From Isoetes taiwanensis (Eukaryota > Streptophyta > Lycopodiopsida > Isoetales > Isoetaceae), in NCBI GenBank assembly GCA_021234155.1, contig JAJEKV010000059.1, positions 7,043,172 through 7,107,171 of the forward strand: DNA of 64,000 nt, read 5' to 3'. The translations under genes were made by a program, and so were the position numbers. Below, piece after piece: positions 35,395 through 45,789 of the stretch (the stretch's first letter is position 1; the number at the start of each line of letters is the position of its first letter). The notes beneath the pieces were generated by a model. That model made no database searches and was not told the origin of the DNA. It was given only the letters and a program-made list of their open reading frames with translations.

Positions 35395-36197
35395 CCTATC
35401 CTCGCTATGATTCGTGGCTTAAATTGTTTAACTAGAAAAAACTAGGCCCGTGTTATGGTCGGATAGAAAACTTTGCTGGGAAAATCAATATTTGCCAGAA
35501 AACACTTTTTCAGATGCCAAATGTAACACCCGAAAAGGGCACACTGGCGTTACCACCCACTCCAAAAAAAAATTTAAGTAAGTAGATGCTCTATTTTATC
35601 TTAATTAGGTTATTACTCTTAAGTAACATAATTCCAATGAATCAATGCTTGGCCTAGTGGTCTAGTGCTTGGTCTATTTTAAAATATAACTTATTTTAAT
35701 GAATTGATGCGTGGTCTAGTGGTTAAAATGGGGGGCTTGGGGACAATAATCAGGGTTTAAATCCCCCACACAACATAAAATTTTTAGAAGCCTCTCCTTA
35801 AGGGCCGAGCATTCAACATGAGCCGCGGGATCTTGAATCCAATCAAAAGCCGAGATCTCGCCACATGGCAAAGATTAAAGGAGCCATCGGATCTTGGATC
35901 GATGATCCCGTAGGATCTATTACATCTAATTTCCAAAATGATGTGCACGGTAAATATATCCCAAAGCAACATGAGCCGTAGGATCTCGGACCAACGATAA
36001 CACGGATCAGAGGATCTATTACATATAATTCCTAAAGCCATGTGCACCGTGAGGATATGTCCAAGGCAACGTGAAGCTGAGGATCTCACAATCGACGGGC
36101 CGGATCGCGGGTCCTTATAAGAACATATATATGTTAGATAGATATATATTGTAGATGATTCAAACATGTGATATAAAGTACCATATTGTGAAGGGGG
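35395..36197. repeat. direct repeat A with intact downstream flank (empty Helitron site)
   Basis: The stretch matches repeat B (36551-37322) from CTCCTATCCTCGCTATGATT to CCTTATAAGAACATATATA. Beyond the short AT tract, 36133-36197 (GTTAGATAGATATATATTGT and on) matches 53892-53958, the sequence to the right of the Helitron pair. Repeat A plus this flank therefore represents the arrangement before the Helitrons inserted in repeat B. Confidence 0.8.
35709..35770 (+). other. tRNA-like A/B-box pair (SINE-like), copy A
   Basis: TGGTCTAGTGGTTA (about 35712) resembles a Pol III A box and GGTTTAAATCC (about 35754) a B box, 40 bp apart as in a tRNA gene. The body does not fold into a normal tRNA that I can assign an anticodon to, so a SINE head or tRNA relic is more likely than a functional tRNA. 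Confidence 0.4.
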
Positions 36198-36550
36198 AAG
36201 GGGGGTCGGGGGTTTAATTTAATGGTTCAATTTCTGTAATATGTTTGATGCCCCTTGCAATGGTTCGATGTGCTATCAAAGTATATATATTATTAGTAGG
36301 CTGTAGTATTTTGGGCCATTCTGACCGTGAAAGGCGCCAGGTATGCACCCTGGACGGCTCAGATGCAGTGGCGCGTGTTGATTTTTATGACCAAGGAGGT
36401 GGACGATCCTACGGTCCATATTGATTTCGATCCTGATCGTCGATCTGTGAGATCTGCCACATGGCGCGATCTTAGTCGTTGGTTTACATATATGCCACGT
36501 GATGCAATCTCGGCCCTTAATTGGATCCAAGATCCTACGGTCGGGGAGTC
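36198..36550. other. spacer between direct repeats A and B
   Basis: It contains a G-rich run (36189-36213) and a copy of the GATCCTACGGTCCATATTGA/GATCTGCCACATGGCG repeat text seen at 33.2-34.1 kb. No coding. Confidence 0.5.
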
Positions 36551-37322
36551 GGCTCCTCCTGTCCTCGCTATGATTCGTGGCTTAAATTGTTTAACTGGAA
36601 AAAACTAGGCCCATGTTATGGTCGGGGAGAAAACTTTGCCGGGAAAATCAATATTTGCCGGAAAACACTTTTTCAGATGCCAAATGTAACACCCGGAAAG
36701 GGCACACTAGCGTTACCACCCACTCCAAAAAATATTTTACGTAAGTAGACGCTCTATTTTATCTTAATTAGGTCATTACTCTTAAGTAGCAGAACTTATT
36801 CTAATGAATCAATGCTTGGTCTAGTGGTCTGGTGCTTGGTTTATTTTATATAACTTATTTAATGAATCAATACTTGTTCTAGTGGTTAAAATGGGGGGCT
36901 TGGGGGCAATAACCAGGGTTCAAATCCCCTACACAACATAAAACTTTTAGAAGCCTCTCCTTAAGGGCCGAGGATTCAACATGAGCCGCAGGAGCTTGAA
37001 TCCGATCAAGGGCCGAGATCTCGCCACGTGGCAAAGATTAAAGGAGCCGTGGGATCTTGGGTCGACGATTTTCAATAGCAACCTGGACCGTAGGATCTAT
37101 TACATCTAATTCGCAAAATCATGTGCACCGTAAGATATATCCCAAAGCAACATGAGTCGTAGGATCTCGGACCAACGATGACCTGGACTGTAGGATCTAT
37201 TACATATAATTCTTAAAGCCATGTGCGCCGTAGGATATGTCTGAAGGCAACGTGAACCATAGGACCTCGCATTGACGGTCGGATCGCATCGGTCCTTATA
37301 AGAACATATATATATATATATA
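36551..37322. repeat. direct repeat B, interrupted by the Helitron pair
   Basis: Matches 35395-36132 with scattered substitutions. Its end, CCTTATAAGAACATATATA, runs into a longer AT tract where Helitron 1 begins; the missing downstream flank is found at 53892-53958. Confidence 0.85.
36872..36930 (+). other. tRNA-like A/B-box pair (SINE-like), copy B
   Basis: TGTTCTAGTGGTTA (about 36874) and a consensus B box GGTTCAAATCC (about 36917) are separated by about 43 bp. The B box is better preserved than in copy A. Inferred to be a SINE or tRNA relic. Confidence 0.45.
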
Positions 37323-37377
37323 TATGTGCACCCCTGGGAGTCGAACCCAAGTGCGACCGTTGGTGCGGCGCCCATGG

Positions 37378-37421
37378 TGTAGAGGGAGCATCGACCGGGA
37401 AGGATCGGTGTTCCATCTACA
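37378..37421 (-). repeat. 3'-subterminal hairpin of Helitron 1
   Basis: TGTAGAGGGAGCATCGA pairs imperfectly with TCGGTGTTCCATCTACA. The same structure with a better stem is at 45645-45690 in Helitron 2. Helitrons characteristically have a hairpin near the 3' end. This one is farther from the end than the usual 10-12 bp. Confidence 0.6.
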
Positions 37422-37445
37422 TCCCGGGCATGAGATGGAGGGAGT

Positions 37446-37477
<32 letters not shown>

Positions 37478-37549
37478 GTACGCACCTTTTTCACGGAAGT
37501 AGCTCTTTGTAGACAACGTTTGTTGTAGTCTTCTCCGCGGTTTGATTTG

Positions 37550-40500
37550 TCAAGGAGGATTAGGACGCCCCTCTTTTCTTCGCACGCGAAAGTGGAGTGC
37601 CGTGGTATAGTTGTCCATGTGTGAAGACTTCGGTTCGTAGGTCGAAAGCACTATTTTGTCGAGGGTGAGTCCCTGCAACCGCGGAAAGTTGTCGAATATG
37701 CGGTCGCAAAGGGTAGTTGTCGCCCTGTGGATTGTCCAGGCCCGCTTGTCTGGTTGGTGGAAGAAGTTTACACGGGATATGGGGGTGTATATTTCCACGC
37801 GGCCGTGGTTGGCCTGTTAGGAGCTTCACGGGCCACGAATTTGGCGTGCATTGAGCATATCATGACCCTTGCATTTTTCAACAGTCCTCTGTCTTTGTCC
37901 AATGTTTTTGTGATGTGGCATATGGTGTTGGGCTTTAGTTGGAGTTCGTCTTTGTGGAAATGACCGGGTGTTTGTAGCCGTTGAGGAAGTCTGTTGTTGC
38001 CATTGGATGGTCCTCGATGGTCCGGTCGTTTTTCAGGAATTGGCCGACGCTAAAGTAGCTACGTGGGTTTGCCGAGATCATTCATTGATGATTTCGATGT
38101 TGAAGTCATCGACGGGATGTTCTTGGGAGATAAGAATGCTCTTCTCACATATGGCAAAGTTAGTAGTATGTATGTGTTATATAAAGTTGATGGCGTCCTC
38201 TATCTTGGTTGTTGTCTTGAATAGTGTTAGTGGAATGTTATTGAGTAGACTTTATCTCTCCAATGTCATCCATTTAATCGCACGAGGTCTGGATCAGCCG
38301 CGTTTCTTTAATGGTTCGTTGAGCTCTAGGATTTCGAAGTGGTTCCATAGGTGGGAAAGAGATGATGGATGCATTTATCGTTCTCGCATTTTTTCCTCCT
38401 CGCTTGACGACGGGGATCATCTAAAATCACCGGCCGCTATAAGCGACTTTCCTCCAATGGTCTAGCTATGCCCGTTATATTCTGTAGGAGGATGTCGCAT
38501 CAAGCTTGTTGCCATAGGGAACTCGTCCCATATAATTGCCGATGCGGTGTTGATCAACAGGCCCCTTGGGGAATGTGGATCAAGCAGCTTAATTCCGATA
38601 TTGTTGTCGATGATAGGTATTTGAAAGAGGGAGGTGCAGTTCTGCCGCGGGTATTGCAGTGATGCTAATAAAGTGAGTGGCGCATGGTAGGATTATTTGG
38701 TTGAGTCCTCGTATGTAGAGACAGATGGCATTTAGTACATATGTTTTTCGGTTCCGGCTTTTCCATACTAAGATTGGGGCCGGGGAGGAGTTGTTGTTGA
38801 TAAGTTTGCATATGTATGTGTAGACCGAGGTCTGGTTTTGATTCATGGTCTCGACATAGTTGAGCTCTTTATAAGATACTCTTCGCGGATCGGGAATTGG
38901 CTTGAGCTCATTCTCGCATTTCTTCGCATGGGGCGCCAGTAGATAAATATAAAAAGCTTCAATTTGGTTCCGTCTTTGGATTAGGATATTGTTAATGGCG
39001 AGGAGACTTTCATTGATGGCAGCTGATTGGTTTTTCGGGTATTGTTGTAGGAAGTCGGCTATCATGTGGTTTTGGAATGTTTCCCACAATTGAGTCTTGG
39101 TCCGAATCTAATATTAGCAGCTGAATAGGAATAAATAGTTGTGATGGGGTCTGCAAGCATGAGATTGCCTCTTGCATTGTTGTTATAGCTTCGGTTGCTG
39201 GTGCGATTAATCCCATGGCCTGGGCCGTTTCTTGATATGTTTCGTACTGTTTGTCGTCGTGGATTTTGAGTTCATCCCAAGATCGTGCGGCTTTGTGGAG
39301 TAGAATCAGTCTAAGGTAAAAGGGCTCTCCAACCTTTGGAAGCAGTAGTCGTATTCTACAGATTAATTGTCCTCTTGTTCTTTCGTGGATGATGTTTTGA
39401 GTTGTGCCTGCAATTTTTTGTTCTAGATGGTCAGTGGGCTTGAGGATAATCCCTGGTCTGTATGTAGTGGCGGTGTACTGTTCATTGTACTCGATGTAGG
39501 TAATGGAGTCAAACTTGGGAGCAAGAGGACGCAGGAAATACCCGCATCTAATAAATAAATTCGGTGTCTGTGGACGTGTTTCTGAAACAACTTCTGTTGT
39601 GCCCTTCTAAATGCAGGGGAAGGCACTTTACGGAGGGGTGCTTTTCAGTCATGTGATAGGACATGATTCTCCATGTGGCTTCCATGGATGATAGATATCG
39701 TGCAGAAATATAATCTTGGATTTCGTTTCTTGTGTGATTCTGGTCACTTGTATTAGTTGTGGCAGGTGGGTTCGAGATGCTTGTGCTTGGCGTATGCTTT
39801 GCACGTTCGATGTGAAAACGAGTCGTATCGAAGCCTTTGTATATGTAGCCGTAAAGATATGCGAATATATGTACGGTCGATGCGACATCGACATACACAT
39901 GGCAGTCCATTTCTCTCAATAGAAATGGGATGTGGGACAACGCTCATGTTCCGCCTCGCTCGACGCCCTGTCATCAGACGTATCCTTTTTCGTCGATGTA
40001 TGTCGTTGGGTTCAATGGTTTTGGGTAGTTGTAGCAACATTTGTTGTTTTCCTTGAGGCAACGTTTCGTGTGCCTGTGAATCATGTATTTCTCAACTAGT
40101 GCTCTGAGTGCGGGGTCCTGTGGTAGTTCAGCAGATATTAGATTATCGATCATGTCTATCGGTATCTCATGCTCTGTCTTTACAACTATGTGTCCATGGG
40201 GTAGTCCACGCTTTTGGAATTCGATGACATGCATCATGTAAGATATGGGTCCGAGATATTTTCGGATGATGGCCTTTGCATGTTGGACTCTTTCATGACA
40301 TGCTCGGACAACAACAGTAGGATTGTCAGATGCATTTTGGCCGGGGTGTAGTTTATGTTTTATTTCTGGCCAGGTTGGATTGGTTGTGATGGTTATGAAG
40401 AAGCTTGGTCTTCCCTTGACCCTTGCGAGCGCAAGGGCGTCTGCCACTTGGACGGCACACCATTGTCTGGAGCCCAAGAAGGATGCCGGCAGAGTCTTAT

Positions 40501-41550
40501 AACGCGAATTGTCGTCCTCATCATCGATGAAGTCATCTTCATGTTGTGTTAGGTTTCGCCGATAGCCCTCAGTTGCGATGTAGTTGAGTCGCTCTTCTTC
40601 GACTCTAGAGTACATGTCAACGAGGTACTCGCCGCACAGTCTGCCTAGTTGTGAAAAGCGAGGTTCGTGAAGTAATCTAGTTCGGTACCAGTCTATTTGG
40701 GACATCTTTTGGTCATTATGCGGATGCCATCCTAGTGTTCCGTGTGGGAAGAATAGTGGGTATTGAAGCGGTTCATATGTGGGATCAAGTATACTCAGAA
40801 ATACTGGATTATGGTCGTGTTGTGTCCAAATCATTGCAGTTCTAGGTTTTATAGTGATGCTATTGTTAGCGTGGACAATAACAGCTATTTCATCTGATGT
40901 GGAAGGGTCTGCGAGCATAAGTCTCGTGGGTGTAGGATGTAGTTCTTTTATTGTTTTCAATTCTCTAACATATGGATTGATGGCATTCAAGGCTGTAGCA
41001 ACTTGCATAGTCCACGTGGACGGCAGGTGCATCTTAGCAGCAATGGTATATCTCATTGAGTTGTCATATATGTACCAGTGAAGGGTGCTTGTAGGCATTC
41101 CTGCAGATAGAAGCCGATGGTAATGCACGAACCCATAATGGCAAATGATGATGCGGCATTTTAAGATCCATGAAATCACCCTCCACACCGAGAGCAAAGT
41201 TGAAACGTAATAAATTATTTATGATGCGGCGAATTGTCGAAAAAACTCATGGATCGAAAGTAAAGTTCCTCTAGGGTTCGTGGTAGAGGTTCAAGGCATG
41301 GGAGTAGACGGTGACCATTGTTGCAACAGAATGACATGTTCTCGTGAGTTGAGGAGGTCAACCGCATATGCGTGCATTTTTTTGTCCACTTCAATGGTTC
41401 ATGTCCTTCAGGTTTCATGTCTTGTTGCATCATGCGAATTTGCTTTTGCCAATGCTGACTTGCAGGATTGCAAATCGATGTGTTGAGATCAATGGTTATT
41501 GCATCTCGGTCATTTTGTTCCATGGAGGCCATATTCGATATGGCCTCCAT
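37550..41550 (-). pseudogene. Helitron Rep-helicase relic (Helitron 1)
   Basis: From 5': a Cys-rich block MSFCCNNGHRLLPCLEPLPR (41215-41550), then a 407-codon open frame (41197-39974) with the Helitron N-terminal domain (PLQYPLFFPHGTLGWHPHND) and the HUH motif FQKRGLPHGHIVV at about 40190-40225, intact. The frame stops at 39974 with further stops nearby, then resumes in the same frame with DCHVYVDVASTV and the tyrosine motif AYLYGYIYKGFD (about 39831-39865). The helicase part continues in several frames: IIWDEFPMA (Walker B), IGGKSLIAAGDF (about 38435), and VFTHGQLY (about 37610) near the C-terminus. Rep cleaves single-stranded DNA and the helicase drives rolling-circle transposition. The stops and frameshifts make this copy non-functional. 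Confidence 0.85.
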
Positions 41551-41884
41551 GGAATGCGATTCTCCATCTTTGTATATCTTACAATCTTCGAGAGGCCGAA
41601 GTTGCTTGATTTTTTTAACGTAGCCGCAGATAGCCTAATAAAGGTAGGATTAAAGAGGTATCAATCAAATGTAGTAACCTTCACTACATATGATTTGCAG
41701 ATGTATGGCTCGCCTTATAGTAATAGGCTTTCAAGATCAAAATTGAACAGGCATTACTAAACGCTATAGTGTAGGAAAAGAATAAATGTAAATATCAATT
41801 TGTTAGGAAATGAGCGTACGGAGCTATTTTAACCAAATATGATTAACTAGTGCTATAGATTTATAATTGCATAACGTATCTACT

Positions 41885-42800
41885 CACCTCGGGCGGCCTC
41901 TTTTTTTTGTTTTTGGCGATTCTGGCATATCTTCATTTCGTATAATAGGATTGCTTAGTGTTTGAATGCTGTCAATAAACCATAAAAAAATATACAATTT
42001 GTTAGAAACATTTTAATTTATCATGCATTGATGATAGTAATAGGTTTTCAAGATTAAAATTATTTTAATTAAATATAATTAACTAGTATTATAGATCTAT
42101 GATTGTATAACATTTGTACTCACCTCGCGCAACCTCTTCTTTTCGTCCTTGATGATTTTGGTATATCTTCATTTTGTATAATAGGATTGCTTAGTGTCTG
42201 AATGCTGTTGATAAACCATAAAAAAAATATATATACAGTTTGTTAGAGATATTTTATTTTATCATGTTTTTAAAATATCAAGATGCATGGTTACTATATA
42301 TACATACCCAAAATTTGCTTTTTCTTTGCTGCATTCTTGGCCAATATTGGTTATCCGTGGTTATTGTGTTCATTGTTTGCCGCTTTAGTCTTCAATTTTT
42401 TCGAGCCCTGGTATTTCATTGCTCATTGACGACGTTTTAAAACTTTTGCTGCTTGATTGACTATAGTACTATTTGGGGTCAGTGGGGGCAATCTGTTGAA
42501 AGTGAAATTTGGTAAATGTCTCTTAAATGAAGAATAAGACATAAACATATGCAGTTTAATTGACATGGGTATGAAATTTGCTTACCTTGGACGGCCCTTT
42601 TTCTTTACTACTGTTTCATCTTGGATACCTTGTTCTTCGACATTATAGCCTTCGAGCTTTTTAACACTGTTAATAAATCATTAAAATTAAGACAAAAGTA
42701 TTTCATTACCTATTTTTTATGAAAGATTGCAGTGTTTGACTTGTACCTGGTATCTTTAATTTGCATGTCGAATGATGTTTTCATCTAACCAAGTTTTGTG
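41885..42800 (-). CDS. small AT-hook exons upstream of Rep (Helitron 1)
   Basis: Three exons end in an AT-hook followed directly by a donor: VVKKKGRPR/GTAAG (42587-42665), a decayed one ending TKRRGCAR/GTGAG (42123-42212), and PKTKKRGRPR/GTGAG (41887-41975). The latter two share the upstream text IQTLSNPII. Between the first and second, 42310-42490 codes RLPPLTPNSTIVNQAAKVLK then a basic stretch. AT-hooks (core GRP in basic context) bind the minor groove of AT-rich DNA. The exons probably splice to Rep and supply an N-terminal DNA-binding array. One stop is present in the 42310-42490 piece. Confidence 0.6.
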
Positions 42801-45410
42801 TGTTGACTTCGTCCACAATCTGAAACATGAGATAATGGCATGCATTATAGAATTAGATTCTTGTAAGGAATTCTAGCTTATACAACAATTTACTTGCGCA
42901 TTTTGCCATTTTAATTTACCTACATGTCTTGGTAAAGACATTACTTGAGCATTCTTTCTATTTTTAACACTGGTGCTATATGCATTTTGTATAGAGTTTA
43001 CCTAAATTGGATGATCATGACCCATAGCATTACACTAGGTGATGAACAATGGCATATGAAAATGAATAAATGGCCATGTATTTGGCTTAACCCCATGGTT
43101 GTGAAACTCTATGCGTGTGTCCAAATCAAGCCACGAGTGAACATTTAATAATGTAGTCTCTAAGAATACTATGTTGTTGATAGAAGTCATTTGGACCATA
43201 GGGACGATAGTGGTTTCTAATAAAGGCCCATAACGTGTTTATTATCTACTTTAAAATTTTCATTTTAAAGTATCCGATTGTCAGGTCTCCTGCGAGTTAT
43301 TGGCATGTGCCGTTCATTACTAGCGTCCTAACAATCCCTGACAGTACTAATAAACATCCCCTAAATTATTATCTTTAACTTAGGTTTATATTTTCTTTTT
43401 TTTCTTCAATACGGGGCATAACAGAGGACGACCAGGGCAAAAGAGAAGCGAGCTATGGCTGGGTTCCGACTTTTTCTTTGATGGTTCCGACTCTGCTTCT
43501 CCTCCATTCGGTTCGGTTCCTTCCAAATCTAGCTATGGCATGGCAAGATCGGCTCGTTCCTCTCTTTGTGATTTTTTCGGGCTTACTTCAAGCAAATGGC
43601 GGCAGCCTAGTTGACTATGGCAGAAGTTTTTGGCTAATACACAAGATCCAATTTTCTCAGAGCAGATCGACAGTTCTCTTTTTTCTCTGGTTTTCCCTTT
43701 TGTTCTACAGCTTAAAGATTCACGCAGATTCGGTTTTCGGCAAGAAAGATCTAGCTTGCTATGGCAGTGCCAAATCTGCAAGATTATAGTTGATTTAATA
43801 TGCTTGGAGGATTCTGGCTTAGGGTAAGAACTGGGTTTTTCGCAATCCCAATCTTTCAAGTGTAAGCAATTTTCTGACAAAGGGCCAACACATCCAGCAC
43901 TGGGCAAACGGCTTTCTAACTTCTTCCTTTTTATCTACAGGTTAAAATTTCAAATGATGTCGGCTGCAAGACTCATTACTTTGTTCTTTGTTTATGATTT
44001 CTAGCAGAATAACAGGTCGGATTTTAAGGTTCAAAAGAGCGTCGATGATAGATTTACAAACCCAATGCTTTGGATTTGTTTTGTTCGTTTCGTCTGGCCT
44101 TCCTCTGCAGGCTATAATAAAGTCTGCCAAATCCTCCAGCTAATAACAGATCACAGAACATATCATTTGCAGTTACTCCTTGGATATGAATGGAAATTAC
44201 GGATGTGGCAACAAAATTGGTGCAAACCGGATGCGCTTCGTCTTGCAGATTTGGTCGATTGGGCAATTTTGGCGTGTTAGGTTTCTGGATCCGAAGTTGA
44301 ACTCTGCAATTCTACTGTTTATATAGACCCAGATTTAGCTGTGAACTCATGAATTATAGCATGGGATTCTTAAATCCGAGGCTGAACTTTGCTAGTGTGA
44401 CAGGAATTATTTATGCAGAGGTCAATTTGGTGGCATTGCCAACACAGCATGAAGAAATTTGCTAGTCTTGTCAAGCCAGCTTCTACTCTGAGAGATTTTA
44501 AGTTCTTTTCAGAAGCCCAGCATACGCGGGGTTCTTTAAGTAGACAAAAACAACAGAGGAGCTTCTATATTACCATGGCCAGAGATGTGTACAGAAGCCC
44601 CAAACAAATAATGATTTTGATTGTACTATATTATCTGCAAAAGAAAAGAAAATCCTGCAGCAAAACGACGCCCTAAGCTGCCTCCAAGCAAAATTGTTCG
44701 AAACCGTTGTGATTGATCCATGAATGAATCAAATTGAAACACAAAAGCATAGTAAATGAAGGGCGACTTGAAATGTTTAAATCTATGGTGATTATGGACG
44801 AAATCTGGATCACAGATTTAGGCCATTTTGCACGGCCGTCTGGGGCTTTTTGCTAGTGGAAACGATTCAGAATCATAACCATTTCGTGCCCGAAAGTATT
44901 TGAGACTGAAGTCCCCCGGGTTTTTTTCCGATGACTAAAGTCTAATGGAATCAGATGCCAGAGCTAAGATCAAATTTTATGCTGATGAAATCAAACCCTG
45001 AATTGAAGCTTGAAAACTAAAAATAACAAAGTAATTACCTGGTTTACGCAGGGGTTCCCAAAATGCCAAAAGCTTTCAGGCCCAGAGACTTCGATGGCTT
45101 TCTCCGCTTCTTTTGAATCTGCGTTTCAGAAACGGTTAATTACTAAGCTTGGATATCTTTCAATCTGGCCGTAAATTCCAGGGAAACTCAAGCTGAAATT
45201 ACCTCTTTATGCAGAGATTCACAGATGGTGGATGGGTTTAGGTCCAGATGCTCTAAGCTACTGAATCACTGTATTTTCTGCATTTTTTTTGAAGCCCATC
45301 AGTTGAAAATCCAAAATTCAATGCCGTCTTCTCTTCACAATTATTGTTCCTAGGCTGTGGATGCAGGGGAGTGCTTCGAGGCGGATGGGCTTTGCTGCAG
45401 GAGGGCGGCG
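42801..45410 (-). other. 5' region of Helitron 1, no clear coding
   Basis: Several minus-strand splice donors of good quality are visible (AAACCAG/GTAATT at about 45041, AAAGAG/GTAATT at about 45205), suggesting an intron-rich leader. The plus-strand frames at 43478-43789 and 44413-44676 have no family motif. A duplicated GGCGTACGTGGGG...AAACGATAGATATA sequence lies at 45444-45508. Confidence 0.35.
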
Positions 45411-45644
45411 CACCTAGATTCTAGAGGCATAGAAGCTAAAAGGCGTACGTGGGGGGAAACGATAGATATAGAAGGTAAAAGGCGTACGTGGGGAAACGAT
45501 AGATATATCTAATTCAGTCTCTAATAATCATATATATAGAAGGATATATATATATATATATATAAGAATTTACGCCGGCGATGAGCGGGCCTGCGGCCCC
45601 TCTCGAGTCGAACCTGTGTGACTAATCAAGCGGGCTTACCACGG

Positions 45645-45690
45645 TGTAGAGGGAGCATCGATCTCTCGAGGGATCGGTGCTCCATCTACA
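45645..45690 (-). repeat. 3'-subterminal hairpin of Helitron 2
   Basis: TGTAGAGGGAGCATCGATC pairs with GATCGGTGCTCCATCTACA (17 of 19 positions) around the loop TCTCGAGG. Conserved with 37378-37421. Confidence 0.75.
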
Positions 45691-45713
45691 TCCAGGCATG
45701 AGATGGAGGGAGT

Positions 45714-45747
<34 letters not shown>

Positions 45748-45789
45748 GCACGCGACCTTCTTTATGGAAAGTTCCTTTGTAGACGACGT

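Larger units (their letters stand above)
37323..45544 (-). mobile_element. Helitron 1, about 8.2 kb
   Basis: The element encodes a Rep-helicase relic (37550-41550) preceded by small AT-hook exons (41885-42665). The 5' end on the minus strand is TCCTTCTATATATAT at 45544, identical to that of Helitron 2 at 53881 and next to an AT tract. The 3' end lies in the AT tract at about 37323. It does not show the usual CTRR, and the last shared sequence with Helitron 2 lies at about 37374, so the 3' end seems shortened. A 3'-subterminal hairpin (37378-37421) and a T30 tract (37447-37476) are shared with Helitron 2. Confidence 0.8.

Noticed and set aside
35709-36930. Functional tRNA genes
   Set aside because: A- and B-box-like motifs are present but no complete cloverleaf with an assignable anticodon was seen.
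35395-37322. Solo pair of LTRs
   Set aside because: The two repeats are only about 420 bp apart, lack TG...CA ends, and have no retroelement coding between them.
37324-37512. Poly-Phe or poly-Lys proteins across 37447-37476 and 45715-45746
   Set aside because: They are translations of the T30 and T32 tracts in the Helitron 3' regions.
37968-38465. 165-codon plus-strand frame in Helitron 1
   Set aside because: It is antisense to the helicase part of the Rep-helicase relic and shows no family motif.
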